The notes under the pieces were generated by a model. It made no database searches, was not told where the DNA came from, and saw only the letters and a list, made by a program, of their open reading frames with translations. Source: Pachyseris speciosa (lineage: Eukaryota; Cnidaria; Anthozoa; Scleractinia; Pachyseridae). Taken from it: 64,000 bases of DNA. The position numbers were made by a program, and so were the translations under genes. The DNA is taken from the NCBI GenBank assembly GCA_016490735.1, contig JAEMWC010000651.1, positions 432,501 through 496,500 on the forward strand, given 5' to 3'. Of the stretch, positions 20,541 through 32,152 are shown in pieces. Every line of letters starts with the position of its first letter. Position 1 is the first letter of the stretch.

Positions 20541-21395
20541 GTTTCTGACTTGTTCTATCTGACAGCCTTTTTTCAATTTTCTTTTATGTAGTGGTTGAGT
20601 ATATGTTTCAAATATCGTACTGAAGAGAATTTATTAAGTTAGGAATATATTAATCAAATCATTTGATGTATTGGTTATTTTAATAAAGGCTGTCTTGAAT
20701 CCTACATTTTGGCCTCATCATTTACTTCTACTATTTAGATGGAATAATAAAACGATTCTTTTGCAAACCAAACGGCCACCTTTGAATATTGTTTACAACT
20801 GAAGATAAAATTGCCGCATTCCCTAAACCCATGCAATGAAAATCAGCTGTATCCTTTTATGTATAAAGGATTTGGAGCTGTTTTCTAAGAGATTTAATGT
20901 CCATCTCCTTAAGGCATATCCTGTCCATCTTTAGTGCAAGACCAGAGATCTCTGCATCTGTTAAAGAAGATGAATTGTTGATGAATTATGCAATAACATC
21001 AAAATTTAGCACAGCACAATTATGAGTAATAACTTCATCATTTCATCCCTGACATCAAAACTGCTCTTTGGCAAAACTGATTTGCTTGTCCTTGCGAGAT
21101 GCAAGGGTGCTTTGGGCTACTGTGTGCTACTACCCTAATGTAATAGGGATGTAAACTATATGCAAGCCATGTAAACTTCTACCCTTATGCTACGCCTTTT
21201 ATTATTAAGCTTAAAAAGAACATTCTACAATCGCTAGCCATCACCTTCATAGAAACAGTACATCAGTATTCTAGGTGGGAGGTAACCCATCCCAGAGGCT
21301 TATACTATTTTGCTGCCGCAAGTTAAATATACTTGAGTCAATTAAACTTCAGCCTTTTACAAATTTCAAGCTATAAATCCATACTGCCTTAATTT
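20541..21395. other. No feature recognised
   Basis: AT-rich, no exon or repeat recognised. Confidence 0.4.
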
Positions 21396-21408
21396 AATAA
21401 TAATAATG

Positions 21409-21453
<45 letters not shown>

Positions 21454-21625
21454 GATTATTAGTAGTACTTTCACAAGTTGGCTCTTCGCCTACTAATCAA
21501 ATCAAATCAAATCAAATTAAATCAGATGTTGGTTTTGAGCAGAGGGGAGACCCAGAGAAAAACCTCTCGGAGCAGAGTAGAGAACCAACAAACTCAACCC
21601 ATACATGACACCAAGTCCGGGAATT
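21396..21625 (-). mobile_element. tRNA-derived SINE, minus orientation, (TTA)n tail
   Basis: The (AAT)n run at 21396-21453 is the complement of the tail. The body contains (AAATC)n and ACCTCTCGGAGCAGAGTAG with GAGAACCAACAAACTCA. The head, partly lost, is CATGACACCAAGTCCGGGAA. It is the same family as 33454-33724, where the tRNA-like head is better preserved. Confidence 0.7.
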
Positions 21626-22389
21626 GACAGTTCTTCAAGAAACTCGATATCCTTGTATGTGGATGTCAAAATGACATGGCCTAGCTAACAATTGAAGGGT
21701 TCAGTGTAAAAATCTTATCTCGTTTTTGCCTAATTTCTTTTGTTAACAAAAAATTCTTTATGACTCAATTCTTTTTAGTGTGAAATACCCTCACTATGCA
21801 GAAAGCTGAAGCTATAACTATTTCAAGGAAGCCTTTGAAGAGATTTCACTAATGCATATTTTATTAACTAAAAGAGATCAGGTGTTGGTTGAGTCATTGA
21901 AGAGCTTGACTTCTCATTAAGTATCCATTATTTTATGCCTGACAGTGCATAGTTGTCATAACTTTACATTCTGTAGCTGCATAAAATATTCATACTGCCC
22001 CCCTTCCCCATGGAAGTTGTTTTTGTGTACAATCCCACCCCTTCAGAAATTGCAATTTAGCTCTGTACTTTCTGTTTACTTTATGCCCCCACCTCCACCT
22101 TGGAATTTCCATTGACCTTATGAATGATTATTTTCTGGAACTACACATTATTTCTCCATTAAGGAGGTCATTTTTTATTGCCTTAACACCAGAGAATGAT
22201 GTATATGCTGCGGGTCAATTTTTATTTTCTTTGTTTTTGCAGATGGTCAGTATGATAAGGAACATAAATCAAAGAAAAATAAAAACTAAACCAAGGATCA
22301 AATTGAGCCACAACATATATACTAAACAGCATGACAGGGATCCTTTCATGTTTGTAAGAAAATGAAAACATAGTAAAGGTTTAAGGTTT
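21626..22389. other. Mostly unrecognised; weak last-exon candidate
   Basis: At 22243-22289 a good acceptor (TTTGTTTTTGCAG) precedes a 15-codon stretch ending KKNKN and TAA. It could be a terminal exon of the plus-strand gene at 14182-16150, but no connecting exon was found and confidence is low. Otherwise nothing is recognised. Confidence 0.3.
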
Positions 22390-22580
22390 CATCGTCATCA
22401 TCATCATCGTTATTCTTTATTTGTCATAAAAATGCTCTTCCTAATAATCGTAACTTTCTGGGCCTCATTAAAACAGATAGAAGATTTAACTGTAATAAAC
22501 AAAGTATGCTGATAACGATGATGATGATGGTGATGATAATGATAAATGTGATGATGCAGATCATGGTGGTGATGATGTTC
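22390..22580. repeat. GAT/ATC-rich simple sequence
   Basis: ATC trinucleotides at 22391-22412 and GAT trinucleotides at 22515-22577, in inverted orientation around a short spacer. The His-rich minus-strand frame is an artefact of this. Confidence 0.85.
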
Positions 22581-22803
22581 AAACTGTAGACTGTAGACCG
22601 GAAATGACAGACCACAGACTGGAAGAATTAACATGAAGAGTAAGATTTGACCAAAATTAGATACAATACAGAAAGTCCAGCCATCAACTCTGAACTGGCA
22701 TATGAACATACAGTCACAACACATTTATTAAAAATTAAAAAGATTCAAAGGCTTGAAGGTAAGTCCCTAAACTTGTGCACGTTTGTCGTACATTCTTGGC
22801 GCT

Positions 22804-23083
22804 ACAACCAGTTGCAAAAATGTTGAGACGCTTCCAATTAAAAACACACTTTTCTCCTAAAACTGTCCCATGACAGTTACTACACGGCAGTCCAGACTTC
22901 CGTCCCCCTCCTCCCCCCCCCCCCCACCCCTAAGCAATGTTGCTGGACCCCATTTTCTGCCTGGCCTCGCGTTTCTACGAAGATAAAATTAGGCCCTACG
23001 ACATTGATAGCGGGAGGGGGGTAAGTGATCTCTTTTCTGTCGGAATTTAGTGTACTGTCTCAAGTATTTTTGCAACTGGTTGT
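22804..23083. mobile_element. 280-bp MITE with ACAACCAGTTGCAAAAAT ends
   Basis: The left end ACAACCAGTTGCAAAAATGT and the right end, reversed, ACAACCAGTTGCAAAAATAC are inverted repeats that continue to TTGAGAC. The interior has CTCCTAAAACTGTCCCATGA and a poly-C run. A second copy at 32053-33944 is split by a later insertion. No transposase is encoded. Confidence 0.85.
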
Positions 23084-23219
23084 CTGATTTAAGTACAAGA
23101 TTAAACGTCGTTTTCTAGAAGTGGACGCTGACTACATGGGTACAGAAGAGTTATTTTTAAAGTTCAAGTTTTACTCAAGAGAACTGCAGACTTGTTAGTG
23201 TTCTAATTGATAACTCCCA

Positions 23220-23385
23220 CAATGTAACTCCAATTTAGGAGTTAAATTTACTCCCCAGTTGAAGAGAAAACTCTTTTGCTGGAGTTAAAATAACTCTTTT
23301 TGGAGTTAAAGTAACTCCGAACAAAAATAACTCCACCTTGAGGAGTTAGTTTAACCCCACTTCAGGAGTTAAAATAACTCTTTGA
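23220..23385. repeat. Cluster of GGAGTTAAA/TAACTCC palindromes
   Basis: In about 165 bp there are at least five occurrences of GGAGTTA followed within a few bases by TAACTCC or a near match, for example GGAGTTAAAGTAACTCC at about 23302-23318 and GGAGTTAAAATAACTC at about 23283 and 23365. Spacing is irregular, so it is not a simple microsatellite. Confidence 0.75.
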
Positions 23386-23420
23386 AAATTACTGTATGGA
23401 ATTGATGCAGTTTTGAGTTT

Positions 23421-23609
23421 GTGCGTTTTGACGCAAGGGGCTGCATTCAATTTCGCGCGGGAGCTGTAAAAAACGTTGGCGGCAAGCTGTTTGCTATTTC
23501 TAAGTATACTGGCGATTTAACTGGTATCGAAAACGTTCCTGATGAAGCAAAGAGCGAGTTAATGACACAAGTAGAAAGACTTGGTATCACCCATCAGACA
23601 TTTCAAGAA

Positions 23610-23612
<3 letters not shown>
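23421..23612 (+). CDS. Short unrecognised reading frame
   Basis: A 63-codon frame, opening at a non-ATG codon, that reads like normal protein (GGKLFAISKYTGDLTGIENV, then a charged C-terminus) and stops at TAA. It lies between the palindrome cluster and a Penelope-like fragment. No family is recognised. It could be an exon or a transposon relic. Confidence 0.2.
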
Positions 23613-23655
<43 letters not shown>

Positions 23656-23659
23656 GGAG

Positions 23660-23687
23660 TGAAACACGAAAATTTGGTTTATCAACG

Positions 23688-23718
<31 letters not shown>

Positions 23719-24350
23719 GGATTCGATTAGCTGACGTTTCGAGCGTTAGCCCTTCGTCGGAGCGAATCGAGGAATTGTGGGTTGTGTATGGTTTATATAC
23801 AGAAAATGGAGCTACGCTATTGGTGGTAACATGGTAACGTGAAAAACAGGAATAAATTAATTGAATGAAAAGCGCTCGTTGATACCGTGGGGATTAAGAG
23901 TGCCAATTTGAAAGATCAGTTTTTGCTGGAGATTTTTACGGCTTTCCGTGGTACCTTGATGTAGGGAAAGGCCGGAGATCGACATGTGTTGTTTGGAATG
24001 GTTAGGGAGATTAAAATGCCGAGCGACAGGTTTGGATGCGTCTTTGTCATCTTTCTCAACATCACGAAGATGTTCTCGGAATCGGTCACCTAGTCGTCTT
24101 CCTGTTTCGCCGATGTGTAACTTTTAGCATAATGTGCAGGTTATGCAATAGATAACATTTGCGGAGGTACACGTGAAACGATCATTGATCTTAACAGATC
24201 GCTTAGGGCCCGATATTTTGTCAGTGTTTTGAATGAAAGGACAAGTTTTGCATCGCGAGCCCGCGAATTTAAAAGTGCCAGGTTATTGAGTCGTTTTGAA
24301 TGCGCTTTTAACTAGAAAGTTACCTACATTTTTGTCGCGTTTGAATGAAA
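23660..24350 (-). mobile_element. Penelope-like element 3' fragment with GIY-YIG domain
   Basis: The minus-strand frame ending at 23857 encodes KTCPFIQ, then TCTSANVIYCITC, then HIGETGRRLGDRFREHLRDV, PVARHFNLPNH and IGTLNPHGINERFSFN before TAA. The ordered C-x-x-C, IGETG and RF-x-EHL motifs are the GIY-YIG endonuclease part of Penelope-like elements. Two in-frame stops (near 24288 and 24127) show decay. The 3' non-coding part (23660-23856) includes GACGTTTCGAGCGTTAGCCC. The copy is 5' truncated. Confidence 0.8.
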
Positions 24351-24780
24351 TCAGCGGTGGTCGACCTTATCACGTTCAAAACTTCGAACAGACATTTATT
24401 GACAATACGATTGACTCAGTGTATACGCACTTACAATTAATTGTACAAAAAAGAGCTAGGCGCAGCAAATACTGAAAACATATGATGCTTTGGTAAAAAT
24501 AACCCTTATTAAAGGAAAGTCAGTATTTTATTTACTCGTAGTTCCTTACACAGGAACATTTGTCACGCTATGGCGTTACTTACATGTTGAGAACACGTTA
24601 CTTCTTGAAAAAGCCAAATAAACGGAAAACACGGGTACTTTGATTATTTCCAATCGGTCCTGAATAGTCGTCAAGAGGAGGCTATAATGGCAAGATGACC
24701 ATAAAAGAACTACATAAATTGTCTTTCATGATCCGACGGTCAACCATCTGCACGGTCAACCATCATAACAGTAGAAAATA
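24351..24780. other. No feature recognised
   Basis: No exon or known element is recognised between the Penelope-like fragment and the dispersed repeat starting at 24781. Confidence 0.35.
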
Positions 24781-26720
24781 TGATAATATATAGATTTAGC
24801 CAAGCCTAAAAGCGTAGCTCCACGATTGTTTTTCTTTACTGGTATTGAGCAACTTCGCATGGCTTTCGTTGCGCCAATATTTTATGTTTCGAGCAGTCAA
24901 CAAGAGTTGACCGCGGTTCAAAACCTCAAAACATTACAAGAAAACAATACACGACAAGTACGTTTGTTCGAAAACAAATTTAAACAATCAAAAAACGATC
25001 AAACATTTTCATCCAACATCGTGTTTGACCGTTTAGCCACCTATCTCAACATTAAATGGCTTTCCAGCCAAAATCTTAAATGGCTTTTCATCCAAAATTT
25101 CGCGTTACGAAGAAATCAGGGGCACCCAACGAGCCAAATCAGCCAAAAGCTATAGTAAGGTATTATTAAGTACCCTATGTTGTTTGAAGTATGTTTAAAG
25201 TGATGTTTTCAACAGCTAGAAGAATATCATCTGTCCGGATTCCTTAGCTGAAATTTTAAATGCCCGAAAATGTTAGGGAACAAAATCTTCCTTTGAGAAA
25301 ATCCTAGATGAAGTTAACTTTCTAGGGAACTGTTTTTCTTTCCGAAAATGCTAGCTGACGTTTTTGACTGCCAAAAACAGCAATAACGACCTTTCCGAAA
25401 ACCTCAGGGACTATGATTTCCACATTACGAATCTTTTAGCCCACGTTTTACTAACGAAATCCGAGTGCAATCTTTAATCTACCCCGAAAGCCTAAGGCGA
25501 ACTACCTTCCACCGAACAGATATCTACCGACACGTGTCGCTAGGTGCCCCTGAGAAATGTTTGATAGCCACCCCAACCAACAAAACGAGCACAGCCGGTA
25601 AAAAGCGACCAAATGAACCACATAAAGGCGAAATTTCAGCGATAATACGCAAAAAATCGTTCTGTGGACTCACTCTGTCTAGTGTTTGGTAAAACGTTGT
25701 TTGTGCTTTTAGCCACCCAACGTTATGTTGGACAACTGACGATGCTGGATGAAAATGTGTGATCGTTTAATTTAGCCGAGGTTTTAATCCTTAATTTTAC
25801 GAGGACTCATTGCGATTACGTGTTAATAAGATAAGGCCAAAAGTTTCTTAACGCTCTTGAGGCAGCGAGGTCGAAAAACATTCAGCCAAGCAAAGTAAAA
25901 ACACTAGTTCGCTTGCAAACAAACAAGGTGACAAAACAAACAAACAATTCAACTATGTTTTTGCGTGCAAAACGAGTACAGATGATTTTTATTTATATCC
26001 AATAGAGAGAAAACTACAAGTTTCATTCCTGAACAAACGTAACAACGATTAAACCAAATGTTGAGCTTCAATTTATTTAATTTACCTCACTGTCCTGTGT
26101 TGTAGATGTTTCTACCATTTGAAAATACGTAAGCTTCAGTAAAGTAAAAACAAGCATCCGCAAAAATAGCAAATGGTTTGTCCAAAGAAAGGGCTTCTTC
26201 CACAGAGTTTGAGCTACTCGTTCCTTCCATTAATGCCGGTGAACTGTTGAGTGACCTTTCTTGGTGATATGCAAGATGCCGTGGTAAAGTGAAAGCCGTT
26301 GATGCGTTGAATTATTTTGTTTTCAACCACACAATCGATCCAAGTTTGAAGCTTTTCCTGACAAAAATCTTTCGCTGTTCCTTTTATCACTTGAAAATTC
26401 ACCTTCCGGAGTATCTTTTGACAAGTTATTGATTTTTATGCCTTTTACGCGAATTAAAAGACAAACTTCGATGGAAGAAGATGAAGTTGTTTTGCTCAAA
26501 ATGAAGAAACCAACTGAACGCAAGATTGCGATCCGCAGAAAACGCGCGAAAAATTATGCCTCGTTTTGGTTTGGGTGTCCCACACCTGGCTTAAGCCTGC
26601 GATCCAATCGAAAGCAAGTACCTGGTCAGCGGTCAACTTCAAAAAACAGCTGACCTCGATGAGGTCTTAACTTGAGCCCTCGATAAGGTCACTTGACTGG
26701 TCAGCGGATACCTGACTTAC
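24781..26720 (+). repeat. Dispersed repeat, copy A (TTTAGCCAAGCC family)
   Basis: It begins TATATAGATTTAGCCAAGCC and AAAAGCGTAGCTCC, continues with GCAACTTCGCATGGCTTTCG, and ends near AGCTGACCTCGATGAGG and GGTCAGCGG. Most of its length reappears in inverted orientation at 44240-45950. Shared words include TTTTCATCCAA/TTGGATGAA, CCTTTTACGCGAATTAA and GTACCTGGTCAGCGGTCAAC. No transposase is recognised. The inner part probably includes more than one element. Confidence 0.6.
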
Positions 26721-26917
26721 TATTCTACACGCAAAGTTTTGTACCGATTGGAGTCTGTCAATATTAAACTTCGAGCAGTTGGCCCACGCGTTTGAACAAT
26801 AAAACAATTTACTAAACACTAAGGTGTTCATAACTATGAGAAGGGCCCTTCTGTCAAATGGATGTTTGAAGCGTTTGGATGTTAAAAACAGCTTTATAGC
26901 TCTGACTCTGATCATTC
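26721..26917 (-). mobile_element. LINE RT C-terminal fragment (CR1/L2-like)
   Basis: The minus strand encodes RRALLIVMNTLVFSKLFYCS followed by N-x-W and LQSVQNFACRIV. This is the thumb-proximal region of non-LTR reverse transcriptases just downstream of the catalytic core. It is a short fragment, oriented opposite to the LINE that begins beside it. Confidence 0.65.
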
Positions 26918-27997
26918 AACCCTGTATAATAGGTTAAATGATGAGCTCTCTATTGCGACGGAATGGTTCAAGCAAAATGGCTTGATGGCTAATCCCACGA
27001 AGTTTCAATCGTTAATCTTAGGAGATACAGATGTTGCTTTTATCTTCACCGTCGATGGTATACAAATCGAAAGGCGTGATGATATTAACCTACTGGGTGT
27101 AAATGTTGATTCTAGGCTCACTTTTCACAAGCATGTGTCGACTATATGTAAAATAGTAAATAATCAGCTGCAGGTTATCAAACGTTTCAGAAATCTAATT
27201 AGCGGGCCCACTATGCTTAGGCTTTATAATGCTTTTATTCAACCAGTCTTTTTTTTTATTGTAGTGACGTATGGCACTTTTGTAGTGCGAGGGACAGGGA
27301 TAAGCTAGAGCACGTAAATAAACAAGCGTTAAGGGTAGTGCTTAATGATAAGGAGAACGGTTATGATGAGATGCTGCGGAAACTGGAAATGGTAAATCTG
27401 GAACAGAGAAGGGTTCAGAACATGCTTATCGCTGTTTTTAAGTGTTTGCATGGGGCTGCCCCATCTTATTTGGATCGCATCTTAAGGAGCGGACGTCGGC
27501 GTACTCGCTCAGGGGCCACGCTATTTTGGAACTCCCTACTGTGAAAACAACCACTTATGGTCTCCATTCTTTTCGTTATTTTGGCGCACATGAGTGGAAC
27601 AGGTTACCCGATGATGTCAGGCGATCGGAGACGCTGGCTGGTTTTCGGCGCGGGGTTAAGCGGTATATTTTCCAAGGCCGGGCATTGTTACATTGATATA
27701 CTTTTATTGAAACACTCTTATTATTGTAACGTTCCTATATTATTTAACTTGATGTATTTATTTATTTATTTATTTAGCTAGTTAGTTAGTTATTTGTTAT
27801 CTCATTCGGAGAAACTGGCGCCGTGTATGCTATATCTAAATCCGAAGAAAAATAAAGTTATGTATGTATGTATGAACGTACGTACGTATGTATGTATGTA
27901 TGTATGCATGCATGCATGCATGCATGTATGCATGTATGTATGTATGTATGTATGTATGTATGTATGTATGTATGTATGTACGTATGTACGTATGTAT
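26918..27997 (+). mobile_element. 5'-truncated CR1/L2-like LINE with (TATG)n tail
   Basis: The plus strand reads WFKQNGLMANPTKFQ, NLLGVNVDSRLTFHKHV, LRLYNAFIQPVFF, then after frameshifts NKQALRVVLNDKENGYDEML, VFKCLHGAAPSYL and FGAHEWNRLPDDVRRS. This is the C-terminal half of a CR1/L2-type ORF2. Frame breaks lie near 27255 and 27530. The 3' end passes through TTTATTTATTTA and an AATAAAG into a TGTA/TGCA microsatellite (27860-27997), typical of such tails. Confidence 0.8.
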
Positions 27998-29440
27998 ATG
28001 AAATGGGTTGACTGGCTGGCTGGCTTTGATAAATTTTAGGCAAGATTTCCGCACAGCCCCAAACATTAATTATGCATTCAATCTTTGTTCTAAGAAAACA
28101 ATAGCGGTAACAATGGTAAGCCTTTGGGACTTCTGCTCTTTGTTTCTGGAGTTCTTTATTTTTTTTCTAAGTCTTTTTGGAAACAGGAAACTTTCTGCTC
28201 GTTTTTCCTTCCAAAGCCCTAATTTCAAGTAAATCTTGCTAGGTTTTTTTCGGAGTTTTAAAGTAATTCAGTTTTATCGTACATTGTAGGTGATTCAAAT
28301 AAATTTTAGCGGCAGGGTAAGCGGTTAAATCGCTATATGGCTATCGTCAATCCGTTGTATTAGCAGACAAAATGTTTGAAAATAAAATAATTTTCTTACC
28401 TGGTGTAGCTCGTTCTTTGCTATCCTTACCGAAATTTTGCAGGAACTCATGACCTAAGTTTCTTTTGAGGAAAATGCAATTTTTCCCTTTCTTGCGCTCA
28501 TCACGAAAAGCGGATCACGAAGGGACCATAGACTGTTAACTGGTGCGTTTGCAACCCTCTTCCTCTTTATTGCGGACTTCGTAGAGGTCAGCTATATGCA
28601 TGAGAATTTTTCCAAAGTGTTCTTTACCGTAGTGCTGACGCCACATGTATTCCTGTAGGTCGCCCTGGAAAAGTTTTTTGGATGTTCCTGTTCAGCATAA
28701 ACCTCGCATTACTCCTCACTGCACCATGTATTTTCAATGACCCGTGTATGGGCACCAGTGTCTGGTTCTTAGAAGTTTAGGCTATGGCTCGCATGGCTTG
28801 TTCTTCAAATGAGGTTTCGTACACTGCTTGAGTTGTGGTAAATTTGTGCGCCTAACTGTATGTTGGGGCTAATATTTTTTGATGAAAAGCTTGCTGCCAT
28901 AAAACCATGATTTATGGCGCATTGATGCCATTCCATGGCAACCACTCTTCGGGCACCGCCACTCATACCCTTCTTGCGATGAAGCTCTTGTCTGGCTGAA
29001 TGCGTCGCTGCACCTAGGTTGAGGAAGTTTTTTCAAGCAGGTTTTGTTCCTTGCACTAGTCTATGAACCAGTCGTGATCCTGAAGGATCTTCGTGAGAGC
29101 GATCAAGTTCATTTGGGTCATTTTCGCGCGACAAAACACGTCGTTTTGGAGTACAGCAGATGAGAAATAAATATTCCTATCTATTTGCTTTTTTACATAT
29201 TTAAATGGACCAATCAAAGGGTAGAGGAAACGTATTCTTTTGTGCAAAGAACGTCTTCTTTTGTGTATATTGTTGTGAAGATTTTTTTAGATGGATATAG
29301 GTAAGATAAAACTTAGTTATTAACGAGTACGTATACCTTGCAATTGTTTGTGTAGCGCAGTCGTAAGGTGACGGACTGATAACGGAAAGCCGAGCGTGGG
29401 GCGATGCATCAGAGCCCAGTATAGTAGTCAAATAAATTAA
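27998..29440. other. No recognised gene or repeat
   Basis: Several short frames occur but none resembles a known protein or has convincing splice signals. Nothing further is called. Confidence 0.4.
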
Positions 29441-29545
29441 GAGAGATAGAAAAAAAGGGGAGCCTTGGGATAGAAAAATAGTGAAAAAAAAAAAGGGGGG
29501 GGGGAAGATTCGGGGGAAAAGGAGGAATGTGGTAGAGAAAAAGAG
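29441..29545. repeat. A/G-rich low-complexity tract
   Basis: Runs of GAAAAA and GGGG, with a ten-base G run near 29496-29505. Confidence 0.8.
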
Positions 29546-29971
29546 AGAGAAACGACGCCGTTAATTAAATCCTCTTTTATTGCTACAGTAAGTAATAATT
29601 AGTAAAGTATATATGCGAAACCCTAGGGAATAAGTCATTGTCTTAAAAAACAATGAAGCGCATACATAATTAATGAAATAGAATGTATAATTAATGTATG
29701 GGCTATATGGAAATTTTTCCTAAATTTTATAGTGGACGGCTCTGCGAGAGAAATGCTGGTGTGGTTTGGCAGGCGCTTCTTCGTTAACTGGAAGATGTTT
29801 TGCCACTGAGTATCATTAATTGAAGAAGGTTCTTCGGAAGACATGGGAAGTAACGGTAAAACTATCAAGGCCTTTTGGTGTTTTGTGTCAGCCAAGGGAA
29901 GATTTTTTGTGGGAAATGGCGCTATTATTCAGCTCTGTCGCGTTCCGAGTGATTGCTGCCTCAGCGAATCA

Positions 29972-30420
29972 TGTTGACTGCTCTAAACAATCAGGTGCGG
30001 ACCTCTTTTTTGTCTTTTCTATGGAAATTTATGTCAAATTTGCTAAGCAATTTTTCTAGCTTAATACAAGATATTTTTATACTTGTCTAATTTCTCCACC
30101 TTCCAAGAATCTTCAATATTCGTATTGTGCTTTGTTTTCTTGTAATATGTTTGTTGCTCTGTTGTTTCTGAATCGCGCTCAATTCCTGTTGACTGCTGTA
30201 AACGACTAGTTTGTAACCTTTATTTTCTTTTCTAGGGGCTAGAGTTTATGTCAAAATAAATACCGATTTTCTAGCTTAATCAGTACAAGCTATTTTTATT
30301 ACTAGCTAGTCTTGTTTAATTTATCCACCTTCTCCTTCTTCGAGCAAACACTCGCATCGTACTTTGTTCGCTTGTAATGTTTTTTTGATCCGCTTTGAAT
30401 TCCTTTACGCTTTCATCTGA
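29972..30420. repeat. Diverged tandem duplication, about 215-bp period
   Basis: TGTTGACTGCT at 29972 recurs at 30187. In order after each come TTTATGTCAAA, TTTCTAGCTTAAT, ACAAG-TATTTTTAT, ACTT/AGTCTTG, TCCACCTTC and TGTACTTTG-TTTTCTTGTAAT-type words. The copies differ considerably. Confidence 0.65.
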
Positions 30421-30526
30421 AAGTAGTTAGGACTCAAGAAGGTCTGTGTGTGTGTTTTTTTTTTGCAAACGTTTGTTATCGAAAACTCTTCGTTTTCGCT
30501 ACTGCTGCTCAGTTGTTTTGGACACA

Positions 30527-31115
30527 AATTAAACTGGCCCAAATAAAGCCATGCGAAGTTGCTCGGTGAGTCCTAGGCTTGGCCTTGCGAAAAAGATATA
30601 TTTATGGTCTTCAGCTTTTCTTTTTTTAATCGCTACATAACAGACTGGAATGGTGTTCCATCGAACATCATGCATGCACCTTCTTTAAGGAGTTTTAGGC
30701 CCTATCTATTACATTATTTGTGTCAATTTTAAATCAGATGTAGCTTGTAAGTGACAAGTATGTAATTTTATTAGGTTAGCTTTGGATTGTATGTAAATTT
30801 TACTTCTTAATTTTTAGTGTCAATCTCAAATCAGGGGTGACCTAAAAGAGAGAAGTATTCGATTTAATTTGATTAGGTTAGCTTTGGGCCACGTTTAAAT
30901 TTCACCTCTTAGTTTTTAGAATGTGTAATATCAGACAATATTCTTTGTATGGGAATTTTGTTTTTCCCAATTATTCTCCAATCATGCACTTATTTGTTTT
31001 GTATCAACTTAGTTGTATTTGCATGACAAAGTATTATTAAACTTAAAACTTTAAATTAAACTTAAAGTAAGCTCATTCTCATCAATGTACACATCCTTTG
31101 GACTTCCTTCTCCTT
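30527..31115 (-). repeat. Dispersed repeat, uninterrupted copy
   Basis: Starts AATTAAACTGGCCCAAATAA and GCCATGCGAAGTTGCTCGG, passes TAGGCTTGGCC and the short AT run AAGATATATTTATGG, then GGTGTTCCATCGAACATCAT and AAATCAGATGTAGCTTG, ending near CAATGTACACATCCTTTGG. The same sequence, inverted, borders the tandem array (49660-50520 on its left and 63922-64000 on its right). This copy therefore shows the arrangement without the array and without the MITE at 49848-50199. Confidence 0.8.
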
Positions 31116-31184
31116 TCAATTAATTTTATTAGTAGCTGGTCACACCAATGTATGGATGACATTTGGCATTAATGACGGTCATTA

Positions 31185-31330
31185 ATGCAAGTGCGGCCGC
31201 AACACTACTAGAACAGAGACCTGAAAAAAATTCAGGCTCTGAGCGGGATTCGAACCCACGACCTCTGCGATGCCGGTGCAGTGCTCTCCCAACTGAGCTA
31301 TCAAAGCCACATGAGAGCGGTCGAATGCGG
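31185..31330 (-). mobile_element. tRNA-like SINE head copy
   Basis: On the minus strand 31308-31235 folds as a tRNA-like with GGCTTTG pairing CAGAGCC, A box TAGCTCAGTTGGGAGAGC, and B box GTGGGTTCGAATCCCGC. It is related to the 20364 family (shared CTGCACCGG-AT-CGCAGAGGTC). It is followed by the hairpin word TGAATTTTTTTCAGG and by CATTAATGACCGTCATTAATG, a perfect palindrome. Eight bases precede the D arm, so it is not a standard tRNA. Confidence 0.65.
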
Positions 31331-32052
31331 CGTGCTGTTTTCTTTTCCTGAGTCACTACTTTCATACTTCTTGAGATATTGCATGCCTACCGAATTTGTG
31401 AAAAGAAAACAATGACCGTGAAGGTTGCCAGCCTCCGTTCACAGTACGCCAATAGACGCAAGGTTCTCTAGGCTAAGCTTGAGGGCGACACCAAAATGTC
31501 TTTAAAAAGGAAGGAACTTTTAACTCCTTTTTAAAAGTGAACCTCTATCAGGATTTCTTTTTAGTAGAAGATGATTTGCTTGAACGGAGAACTTTCGCAA
31601 TTGGCTTGTCCTTTAAATGGCAAGCGATCACAGAAGAACGTGTGCCCGTGTTAATTTCAAAGAAGGTAAACAATCCCTTATATGGTCGATCTAACACCGG
31701 TTCATACGTCCTTTCTGAAAGCGATTACACCCACATCACCTAGTTTTACACTTCTCTAAGTAGAAAGATGTCCAACAATTACGTAAAAAGCCAAGAAAAC
31801 CTTTCATCGGTTCTTCATGGCCATAATTGGTTTTTTTTCCCCGCTAGCTCTAATAAAACACTAAAAAAAGCATCCATTACGTCATAACCGCAATGCAGCA
31901 AATACACTTTGAACGTTGGCGACTTCTAAGCTTCATAATGTAGGACATTGAAACACCTATTTTTACAATTACCTTAAAACATCTCAAAAGTACACCACTT
32001 CGTGCATCGATTGGGTACCTAAGAGAACGCCATACAAGGAAAACCCATTCAA
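31331..32052. other. Unrecognised; one short open frame
   Basis: A 68-codon plus frame at 31537-31743 (WQAITEERVPVLISKKV region) reads like protein but has no recognised family or splice context. Nothing else is seen. Confidence 0.3.
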
Positions 32053-32102
32053 ACAACCAGTTGCAAAAATGTTGAGACACTTCCAATTAAAAACACACTT
32101 TT

Positions 32103-32118
32103 AATAATAATAATAATG

Positions 32119-32152
<34 letters not shown>

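Noticed and set aside
22410..22724. His-rich minus-strand frame
   Set aside because: Produced by GAT/ATC trinucleotide repeats; no other protein features.
26721..27308. Twin-priming inversion joining the minus and plus LINE fragments
   Set aside because: Both fragments cover the same RT region and differ in sequence, so they are separate insertions of different families.
27794..28066. Frames of Tyr-Val-Cys-Met or His-Thr-Tyr-Ile repeats on both strands
   Set aside because: Translation of the TATG/TGCA microsatellite tail of a LINE.
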